Shown piece after piece: positions 1 through 5,187 of a stretch of 6,305 nt of DNA (position 1 is the first letter of the stretch; the number at the start of each line of letters is the position of its first letter). Below the pieces are notes generated by a model. That model saw only the letters and a program-made list of their open reading frames with translations. It had not been told where the DNA came from and made no database searches. The position numbers were made by a program, and so were the translations under genes. Where the stretch lies: positions 1 through 6,305 of the forward strand of contig JAJDEE010000290.1 of assembly GCA_029259975.1 (NCBI GenBank), written 5' to 3'. Source of the stretch: Planctomycetota bacterium. GTDB taxonomy: Bacteria; Planctomycetota; Planctomycetia; Pirellulales; Lacipirellulaceae.

Positions 1-671
1 ATCGATTGCTCGCAGAGCTTCGTTCGCTGTTGCCGCTGGTCGCTTCAGGCGAAATTTATCAAACTAAAAAGTTTCGCGACACGCCTCAAGCGTTACGACG
101 GCTCAACGACATCGCTTTTTCCGGCGATGGCGAACCAACGACCTATAAGAACTTCGACGAAATCATCGCTGCCTGTGCTGAGATTAAACAGGCAGCGGAC
201 TTAAAAGAAGTAAAAATGGTGTTGATAACCAACGCCAGCATGTTTCATCGACCTCATGTGCAGCGTGGTTTGGAAATTCTAGACGCTAACCAAGGCGAAA
301 TCTGGGCAAAACTCGACGCTGGTACGTCGGAGTATTTTCAGCTCATCGAGCGTACACCGATACCGTTTCAGCAAATTTTAGAGAATATCTCCAGTGCAGC
401 GCAAGTTCGTTCTTTGGTGATTCAGTCGCTATTCATGCGTGTCGATGCCCGGCTACCCAGTAAAGACGAATTGGTAGCTTATTGCGATCGACTAGCGGAA
501 ATATTGGCAGCAGGTGGTCAGTTAAGCCTAGTGCAAATTTACACCATCGCGCGTCGTCCGGCAGAAAGTTGCGTGACACCGCTTAGTGATGCTGAGGTGG
601 ACACGATTGTTGAGCAAGTTCGCCTCCGAGTCGGCGTTCCGGTTGCGGCTTACTATGGGTGTCGTGCGTAA
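1..671 (+). CDS. Radical SAM protein, Fe-S oxidoreductase COG0731-like (5'-truncated, C-terminal part)
   Basis: The reading frame is open from the left edge (Arg codon at 3-5, then TTG at 6) and ends at TAA 669-671, so the true start and the N-terminal third lie upstream. Seen: FSGDGEPT at 117-140, the glycine-rich motif after beta-strand 2 that in radical SAM enzymes contacts the SAM amino group; a VLITNAS strand near residues 71-77; and a KLDAGT segment followed by an ERTPIPF stretch. These are typical of the COG0731 (Tyw1-related) Fe-S oxidoreductase group. The CxxxCxxC motif that binds the 4Fe-4S cluster should lie just upstream and cannot be checked. The protein ends in YYGCRA with no extra cluster domain. 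The family is expected to make a 5'-deoxyadenosyl radical from SAM; the substrate is unknown. The next gene is 217 bases away on the same strand, so co-transcription is not shown. Family call is fairly sure, function is not. Confidence 0.85.
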   Translation, partial: RLLAELRSLLPLVASGEIYQTKKFRDTPQALRRLNDIAFSGDGEPTTYKNFDEIIAACAEIKQAADLKEVKMVLITNASMFHRPHVQRGLEILDANQGEIWAKLDAGTSEYFQLIERTPIPFQQILENISSAAQVRSLVIQSLFMRVDARLPSKDELVAYCDRLAEILAAGGQLSLVQIYTIARRPAESCVTPLSDAEVDTIVEQVRLRVGVPVAAYYGCRA

Positions 672-888
672 TGCCCTCCAGTGGGCCTTCATTAGCGACC
701 TCCTTCACTCCAGTTTGTTTCAATATAGACACCAAGGAAACCTGTTATCAATCAACTTTTGCATTGCATGAATGGTGAAACTAATTATGCTGGGGAGTTT
801 GTGTTTTAAGGTGAATGAGACGTTTGGAAGCCGAAGGTAGGCTCCCATGGTTCGCCGCCACGCATGAACAACGAAAAAGAGCTTCCCG
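672..888. other. Intergenic region between radical SAM gene and ugd
   Basis: These 217 bases lack a long ORF. They become AT-rich around 710-810 and hold a weak promoter-like pair (764-791) and a small possible leader ORF (815-892). Just after the radical SAM stop, a 4-bp GCCC/GGGC dyad (673-676 with 683-686) has no T-run, so no convincing terminator is seen. Confidence 0.6.
764..791 (+). promoter_or_regulatory. Weak sigma70-like promoter candidate upstream of ugd
   Basis: TTGCAT at 764-769 (3 of 6 to TTGACA) is followed after 16 bases by TATGCT at 786-791 (4 of 6 to TATAAT), in an AT-rich stretch about 100 bases before the ugd start. The match is poor and planctomycete promoter consensus is not well defined, so this is only a candidate. 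Confidence 0.2.
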
Positions 889-892
889 ATGA
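815..892 (+). CDS. Possible 25-codon leader ORF whose stop overlaps the ugd start
   Basis: An ATG at 815 opens a frame of 25 codons, rich in Arg (7 of 25) and Glu, closing with TGA at 890-892. That TGA overlaps the ugd ATG at 889-891 (the ATGA arrangement used for translational coupling). An AAGG lies at 808-811, only 3 bases before the ATG. The product has no recognisable domain, signal peptide or membrane segment. The ugd start itself has only a purine-rich AAAAAGAG at about 873-880, so coupling would make sense, but a short open frame with an overlapping stop can arise by chance. Low confidence. Confidence 0.2.
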   Translation: MRRLEAEGRLPWFAATHEQRKRASR

Positions 893-2196
893 AAATTGCG
901 GTAATTGGTACTGGCTACGTAGGTCTAGTGACCGGTACTTGCTTCGCAGATAGCGGCAACGAAGTCGCCTGTGTCGACATTGATGCTGAAAAAGTTGCTG
1001 CACTGAGCCAAGGCAAGGTACCGATTTACGAGCCGGGCTTGGAGGAGATGGTTCAGTACAACCACTCCGCTGGACGGCTGTCGTTTACGACCGACTTGGC
1101 AGCTGCCGTGAAACCGGCCGAAGTGATTTATCTGGCAGTTGGAACGCCGCAGGGCAACGATGGAGCCGCCAACTTGTCGGCGCTGTGGTCGGTCGTCGCA
1201 GGGATCGCTCCACATCTACGCGAAGATGCAGTAATCGTGACCAAAAGCACCGTGCCCGTCGGGACGAATGCCAAAATTTATGCCCAGCTGCAAGAACTTA
1301 CCGGGCGCGACTGCGATGTTGCGAGTAATCCGGAGTTTCTCAAAGAGGGGGCTGCGATCGACGATTTTGAGAAACCCGACCGCGTTGTTGTCGGTGTGCG
1401 TAACCAGCGTACAGCTGATGTGCTCCGCCAATTGTACGAGCCGTTTTTGCGCACCGAGCATCCCTTTCTGGTAATGACACCCGAGAGCGCAGAAATGACT
1501 AAATATGTTGCCAACGCTTTGCTGGCGACCAAGATCAGCTTTATCAACGAAATGGCCAATCTGTGCGAGCGGATGGGCGGCGATATCAACGACGTGCGGC
1601 GGGGCATCGGACATGACAGTCGCATCGGCTTTGCCTTTTTGTTTCCGGGTGTAGGCTACGGCGGCAGTTGTTTTCCGAAAGATGTGCGAGCGCTTTCGGC
1701 CATGGCGATTGAACATGGCGTCGAGCCGCGTATGCTCGACGCGGTCGATCAGATTAACGAAGCACAGAAACAGGTAATGATCGGCAAAATTGACAAGCAT
1801 TTTAATGGCCAGCTCGCCGGCAAGACGATCGCCGTTTGGGGGTTGGCTTTCAAACCGAAGACCGACGATATTCGCGAGGCACCAGCCTTAGTGCTAATTG
1901 ACCACCTATTGAAACAAGGCGCCACTGTGCAAGCTCACGACCCCGAAGCGATGCCCAACGTACGCGATTTTTACGGCGACCGAGTCACCTTCTGTGAAAG
2001 TAGCAACGACGCCTTGTCTGGTGCTGATGCCTTGGCCATCATGACAGAATGGAACGCCTACAAGCGTCCCAACTGGGAGCAAATGCAACAGTTGATGACC
2101 AGCCCGACGATCTTCGATGGCCGAAACCTTTATGATACGGTGCGGATGAAGGACCGTGGTTTTTGCTACCACAGCGTAGGACGCCCTTCGGCGTGA
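889..2196 (+). CDS. ugd: UDP-glucose 6-dehydrogenase
   Basis: Cytosolic enzyme that oxidises UDP-glucose to UDP-glucuronate in two NAD+-dependent steps, supplying acidic sugar for exopolysaccharide or other glycans. Seen: the NAD-binding Rossmann motif GTGYVGLV at residues 7-14 with an acidic VDID at the end of the second strand; the VGTPQ loop; STVPVGT; the NPEFLKEG substrate loop; Lys205 in the central helix (KYVANALLATK); and the catalytic segment GYGGSCFPKD with nucleophile Cys261 and Asp265. The C-terminal UDP-binding domain starts with WGLAFKPKTDDIREAP (residues 317-332). These match the known Cys260/Lys204 positions of characterised bacterial enzymes almost exactly. At 435 residues it is of normal length and complete. 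The ATG at 889 is chosen because it places the Rossmann motif directly at the N-terminus; it has a weak purine-rich site (AAAAAGAG) about 8 bases upstream. Stop TGA at 2194-2196. GDP-mannose dehydrogenase is a relative, but the motifs favour Ugd. Confidence 0.96.
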   Translation: MKIAVIGTGYVGLVTGTCFADSGNEVACVDIDAEKVAALSQGKVPIYEPGLEEMVQYNHSAGRLSFTTDLAAAVKPAEVIYLAVGTPQGNDGAANLSALWSVVAGIAPHLREDAVIVTKSTVPVGTNAKIYAQLQELTGRDCDVASNPEFLKEGAAIDDFEKPDRVVVGVRNQRTADVLRQLYEPFLRTEHPFLVMTPESAEMTKYVANALLATKISFINEMANLCERMGGDINDVRRGIGHDSRIGFAFLFPGVGYGGSCFPKDVRALSAMAIEHGVEPRMLDAVDQINEAQKQVMIGKIDKHFNGQLAGKTIAVWGLAFKPKTDDIREAPALVLIDHLLKQGATVQAHDPEAMPNVRDFYGDRVTFCESSNDALSGADALAIMTEWNAYKRPNWEQMQQLMTSPTIFDGRNLYDTVRMKDRGFCYHSVGRPSA

Positions 2197-2247
2197 GTAT
2201 TTACCACAATTCTCTCGCGAAGCAAGGATCGTATCGAAGCCGTTTTC

Positions 2248-2276
2248 TTGACAGTCGCGTCGAAGGCGTTTAGCCT
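2248..2276 (+). promoter_or_regulatory. Sigma70-like promoter candidate for the PEP-CTERM gene
   Basis: TTGACA at 2248-2253 is a perfect -35 match. After exactly 17 bases comes TAGCCT at 2271-2276 (3 of 6 to TATAAT). Transcription from here would give a leader of about 230 bases containing all four dyads listed below. The -10 box is weak, so the call is tentative. Confidence 0.35.
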
Positions 2277-2285
2277 AGTTTTACA

Positions 2286-2302
2286 GGAGTTCGGTTGACT
2301 CC
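2286..2302 (+). repeat. Inverted repeat, 5-bp stem
   Basis: GGAGT at 2286-2290 pairs with ACTCC at 2298-2302 around a 7-base loop; a T-G pair could lengthen it to 6. It lies about 90 bases after the ugd stop and is followed by ACCCCCAC rather than T residues, so it would be a poor intrinsic terminator. Confidence 0.4.
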
Positions 2303-2310
2303 ACCCCCAC

Positions 2311-2327
2311 GAGAAGAGGCTCTTCTC
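2311..2327 (+). repeat. Inverted repeat, 8-base arms with one central base
   Basis: GAGAAGAG (2311-2318) and CTCTTCTC (2320-2327) are exact reverse complements separated by one G. As RNA the outer 6 bp could form a hairpin with a 5-base loop; as DNA it is a 17-base near-palindrome that could bind a dimeric regulator. No T-run follows. Confidence 0.5.
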
Positions 2328-2356
2328 TGCCTATTGCAAGAAACTCAGGTACGAGT

Positions 2357-2371
2357 GGCGCAGGCTGCGCC
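2357..2371 (+). repeat. Inverted repeat, GC-rich 7-base arms
   Basis: GGCGCAG (2357-2363) and CTGCGCC (2365-2371) are exact reverse complements around one G. It starts 29 bases after the previous dyad. Role unknown; operator or small stem are both possible. Confidence 0.5.
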
Positions 2372-2423
2372 CCGAATCTACCGTACGTACTGCGCCCGGG
2401 TTCTAACAAGCAACGGGGCGCAT

Positions 2424-2457
2424 TGCCAAACAGCTATGCGTTGCCATTGGTTTGGCA
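2424..2457 (+). repeat. Inverted repeat, 8-bp stem with 18-base loop upstream of the PEP-CTERM gene
   Basis: TGCCAAAC (2424-2431) pairs perfectly with GTTTGGCA (2450-2457), ending 60 bases before the ATG at 2518. A second copy of TTGCCA lies inside the loop at 2441-2446 (first copy 2423-2428, 18 bases apart) and could pair with the same 3' arm through TGGCA (2453-2457). The two pairings exclude each other. This could be a leader RNA structure or a set of protein-binding half-sites. Confidence 0.45.
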
Positions 2458-2517
2458 GGTTTGTCAGAAATTAATCTAGCTTATTTGATTCCTACTTAAC
2501 CACCGGGACGAGAGATC

Positions 2518-4719
2518 ATGCCACGCGTACTGTCATTCAAATCAACAATAGCCTTGCTCGCGTTACTGCTGGTTGTTCCTGCGGTGTCTGCACGTGGCGA
2601 AGTGCCCTTGGGAGGCTTTATTCCGTTTGTCGGCATTGGGCTAACAGACGAATTTAAGAACGCGAGTACCGATCTAACGGGTACATTCTTTCTTGCTAAG
2701 CCCGAGTTTTCTCTTACTGGAAACCAGTTGTCAGGCAGCGGATCGCCTTACTACGACATTGCACTACTCGATACAGGTGCCGCGACGCACATACTGACAC
2801 AGCAAGCATCGGGAAGTAACGGTTTCGATATTGATGGCAACGGATTCGATGGCACAAACATTCAACAAATCGGTGGTGCGACAGGCTTGATCAACCTTCA
2901 AATCAACGACCCGCTTGCCATTTTTGCGGCAGGACTTGGTGATCGCACGGCTGCTGGTTCTGCATTGGCGATCGACACGAGCGCTTTTCGAGGACAATCG
3001 AGCGTCGCGACATTGTCGGCTTCTAACGAGTGGAAGTTGCCAAACATTTTGGGTTTGCCTATGGCAGCACATCACGCGATCCACATTAAAAATAGCGAGC
3101 CTCAACTCTTCGAGCTGAATCAACGGACGGTCCGAACGCCGCAGGTCGAGTTCCTCGATCTGGGAACAGGCAACCAACAGGGAATCACGCGCCGAACCGA
3201 TCTGAAAATTCGCCCTGGCGCCTCGTTTGTAGCAGGCCCACTCTACATTCAAAATTTGGATATCCTGGGAGGCAACTTCAATTTCCATGACAACCCGCTC
3301 TCACCAACGATCGTCGAAAACGGCGCGCTTTTCGTTGATGTCGACTTGCAGAACGGTTCGAATTCTCTTGAAGACAAAGAACTGCTCTTTGACACTGGGG
3401 CTGACCTCACCGTCGTCAGCCAGCTCACAGCAGCCCGACTTGGCTTTGATCCGGTACTGGATACCCCTGATTTCGTGTTGGAAGTTGAAGGGTCCGGCGG
3501 TGTGTCGAGTGGCATCCCCGGATTCTATCTCGACGAGTTGAATATCGACACGGTCGGTGGCTCGTTTACGATGACTAACGTGCCGATTGCGGTGCTCGAC
3601 GTGACCAACCCTAACGACCCAGGCAACACCATCGACGGGATTCTTGGCATGCACCTTTTTACTGGTCGTGACCTCGTGATTGATGCGAACCCATCGATCG
3701 GCCAAGGCGGGGCAGGGCCGAGCTTGTACATTAGCGATCCAGTGACCCAGTCGCACAATTGGGCGACCTCGGCATCCTCGGCCAATTGGGCGACGCCTTC
3801 GAGCTGGTCTGCTGCGGGGACGCCGACCAATATGTGGGTAGCAAATGTTTCGAATCTTTCCGGCGGGGTACAAGTGGCGAATGTCACGGCAGATTCGACC
3901 GTTTTTCAATTGATCGTGGCAGGCAATACGGCCGACGCGATGACGATTGATATTGCGACAGGAAATACGCTCACCACTTTCGGCGAAACTCGCATCGATG
4001 GTGGCGGCCGAATTCAAGTCGACGAGGGCGCCAAGATCGATGCGCAATTTATCAACATCGATGGAGGGGCACTCTCTGGCGGTGGCGAAGTTTTTGTCGG
4101 TACGGGGCCGGTCAACGGGGCCGTTCGCAACTTGTCGGGACGCGTCGAGCCGGGCGATGGGATTGGTAAGCTCACGATCATTGGCGACTTATCCAACCTT
4201 GGAGACGGCACCCTCGCTTTCGACCTGGGCGGACTGACGGCTGCGACGCAGTACGACCAAATCGATTTAGACCGCTTCGCATTTTTAGCTGGCTCGTTAG
4301 AAGTCTCGCTGGTCGACGGGTTTGTGCCGAGCATTGGCGATATATTTACGCTGATTACCGTTGGCGAAGGCGTCGTTGGCGAGTTTGATCAACTCTTGCT
4401 GCCAGCAGGTTTTCAATGGAATGTCGACTACCAGGCGAATAGTGTCTTGCTGCAGGTGACCGGACTGGGCACCCTTGCAGGCGATTTTAATAGCGATGGT
4501 AGTGTCGACGGCGTTGACCTGACAGCATGGCAGAATGGCTACGGTTCGGGAATCTACAGTGGCGCCGATTTCTTGCTGTGGCAGCGGAATTTAAGTAGCA
4601 GCGGAAGCCTCGCGACATCGACTGCGGTGCCTGAGCCAGGGAGCTTGCTGCTACTATTGGCCGGTTGTGGTCTAGCACGGGTAGCAAGAAAAGCTACTGC
4701 CCAGTGCGTTCGGCTTTGA
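2518..4719 (+). CDS. Secreted PEP-CTERM protein with two aspartyl-protease-like lobes and dockerin-like repeat
   Basis: A 733-residue exported protein. Residues 1-25 are a signal peptide (basic start, Leu/Ala/Val core, cleavage likely after Val-Ser-Ala25). Residues ~26-400 hold two similar lobes: LLDTGA with Asp85 then NILGLP at 176-181, and LLFDTGA with Asp292 then DGILGM at 373-378. DTG plus a downstream hydrophobic-hydrophobic-Gly is the signature of aspartic peptidases; the two Asp are 207 residues apart, close to the pepsin layout. Residues ~410-650 are Gly/Asn/Thr-rich beta repeats resembling autotransporter-type strands. Residues 656-667 form an EF-hand/dockerin loop (D656, N658, D660, S662, D664, D667), followed by a half-repeat ADFLLWQRN (683-691). 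The C-terminus has the PEP-CTERM signal: VPEPGS (704-709), a Leu-rich helix and a basic tail, for exosortase processing. The ATG at 2518 follows GGGACGAGAG and gives the signal peptide directly. Proteolytic activity is inference; the lobes could be non-catalytic. Confidence 0.85.
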   Translation: MPRVLSFKSTIALLALLLVVPAVSARGEVPLGGFIPFVGIGLTDEFKNASTDLTGTFFLAKPEFSLTGNQLSGSGSPYYDIALLDTGAATHILTQQASGSNGFDIDGNGFDGTNIQQIGGATGLINLQINDPLAIFAAGLGDRTAAGSALAIDTSAFRGQSSVATLSASNEWKLPNILGLPMAAHHAIHIKNSEPQLFELNQRTVRTPQVEFLDLGTGNQQGITRRTDLKIRPGASFVAGPLYIQNLDILGGNFNFHDNPLSPTIVENGALFVDVDLQNGSNSLEDKELLFDTGADLTVVSQLTAARLGFDPVLDTPDFVLEVEGSGGVSSGIPGFYLDELNIDTVGGSFTMTNVPIAVLDVTNPNDPGNTIDGILGMHLFTGRDLVIDANPSIGQGGAGPSLYISDPVTQSHNWATSASSANWATPSSWSAAGTPTNMWVANVSNLSGGVQVANVTADSTVFQLIVAGNTADAMTIDIATGNTLTTFGETRIDGGGRIQVDEGAKIDAQFINIDGGALSGGGEVFVGTGPVNGAVRNLSGRVEPGDGIGKLTIIGDLSNLGDGTLAFDLGGLTAATQYDQIDLDRFAFLAGSLEVSLVDGFVPSIGDIFTLITVGEGVVGEFDQLLLPAGFQWNVDYQANSVLLQVTGLGTLAGDFNSDGSVDGVDLTAWQNGYGSGIYSGADFLLWQRNLSSSGSLATSTAVPEPGSLLLLLAGCGLARVARKATAQCVRL
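3756..3794 (+). repeat. 12-base direct repeat, 27-base period, inside the PEP-CTERM gene
   Basis: CAATTGGGCGAC occurs at 3756-3767 and again at 3783-3794, in frame and exactly 9 codons apart. Both copies encode Asn-Trp-Ala-Thr (residues 414-417 and 423-426). It marks the junction between the protease-like lobes and the beta-rich stalk and suggests a small local duplication of a Trp-containing motif. Confidence 0.7.
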
Positions 4720-5122
4720 GCGTTGAGACTGCACGCATGGTTTGCGCTCTGGCAAAGCGTGGCACAATCCAGCCATTTTGATCCAATGGCACGTCGACGG
4801 TGACCGTGATTTGGCTGGTGTTCGGGCCAAGCGTCGCGGGGTTTATCGTGATCGTAGTACCGCGAGCGCCCACGATGCCCATGATGCGAGTGGCTTCGGT
4901 GGTTGCTTCGGCGGCAGTTGCCCCTGGGACCATCGCGATGCGAGCAGCCTCGTAGGCGGCGTTGTCAGCGGTGTGTCGGATAACATTGAGCCGTGAAAAT
5001 TCAAATGAGGACAGCAAAAGCAAAAAGAAAATTGGCGCGACCAAAGCAAACTCGACCGCCGTCGCACCGGTGCGATTGTTTGCTAGTGAACGCTTATTTC
5101 GATTTGATGATGTAGTTTGCAT
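4694..5122 (-). CDS. TadE-like pseudopilin-family membrane protein
   Basis: A 142-residue protein of the TadE/TadE-like family, small envelope proteins with one N-terminal membrane helix that belong to or derive from Flp (tight adherence) pilus assembly systems. Seen: a basic N-terminus, then RTGATAVEFALVAP at residues 17-30, the hallmark G-x-x-A-V-E-F-A motif with Glu24, running into a Phe/Leu-rich helix to about residue 41, then an amphipathic segment with ADNAAYEAAR (residues 52-61), typical of the family. The rest is a Thr/Val-rich beta domain outside the membrane. It follows the TadG-like gene by 65 bases on the same strand and is probably co-transcribed with it. The ATG at 5120-5122 has no Shine-Dalgarno sequence, but a stop 10 codons upstream (5150-5152) limits alternatives. 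The TAG stop at 4694-4696 lies inside the end of the convergent PEP-CTERM gene, a 26-base overlap. Confidence 0.9.
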   Translation of the reverse strand: MQTTSSNRNKRSLANNRTGATAVEFALVAPIFFLLLLSSFEFSRLNVIRHTADNAAYEAARIAMVPGATAAEATTEATRIMGIVGARGTTITINPATLGPNTSQITVTVDVPLDQNGWIVPRFARAQTMRAVSTLKAERTGQ

Positions 5123-5187
5123 GTTGTTGTGTTTGAAGATTTGTAAGGCTTATTTTCCGTCGCCGAGGACGCCCAAAAACAGCTGCT
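5123..5187 (-). other. Spacer between tadG-like and tadE-like genes
   Basis: Sixty-five bases between two genes of the same direction. A small CGTC/GACG dyad (minus strand, around 5163-5176) has a stem of only 4 bp and no T-run, so I see no terminator. There is no purine-rich ribosome site before the tadE-like ATG. Confidence 0.5.

Larger units (their letters stand above)
2197..2517. other. Intergenic region between ugd and PEP-CTERM gene, rich in dyad symmetries
   Basis: No coding frame with any recognisable feature is found in these 321 bases. Seen: a perfect TTGACA box (2248-2253); four small inverted repeats (2286-2302, 2311-2327, 2357-2371, 2424-2457); a GTACGTAC palindrome at 2383-2390; and an AT-rich stretch at 2468-2500 just before the next gene. 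None of the hairpins is followed by a T-run, so no standard intrinsic terminator for ugd is visible. The region probably carries the ugd 3' end and the promoter plus 5' leader of the next gene. Confidence 0.6.

Noticed and set aside
673..686. GCCC/GGGC dyad right after the radical SAM stop as a terminator
   Set aside because: The stem is only 4 bp and is not followed by a T-run.
1216..1800. 194-codon open frame on the minus strand inside ugd
   Set aside because: It lies wholly inside a well-supported gene with all family motifs; the antisense protein is His/Cys-rich without any recognisable domain, as expected for a shadow frame.
2449..2477. A second promoter (TTGGTT-like box with TAATCT at 2472) close to the PEP-CTERM start, or a sigma54 site around TTTGGCAGG
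   Set aside because: The -35 and -10 matches are poor, and the GG-N10-GC spacing required for sigma54 is not met.
3301..4047. 248-codon open frame on the minus strand inside the PEP-CTERM gene
   Set aside because: The product is Arg-rich without a domain or signal, and the plus-strand gene has clear signal peptide, DTG, dockerin-like and PEP-CTERM features across the same region.
5151..5187. A frameshifted extension of the tadG-like protein (…QLFLGVLGDGK) after its stop
   Set aside because: The in-frame protein already ends in the usual way for this family (…ATLPVLLTD), and the extra residues match nothing I recognise.
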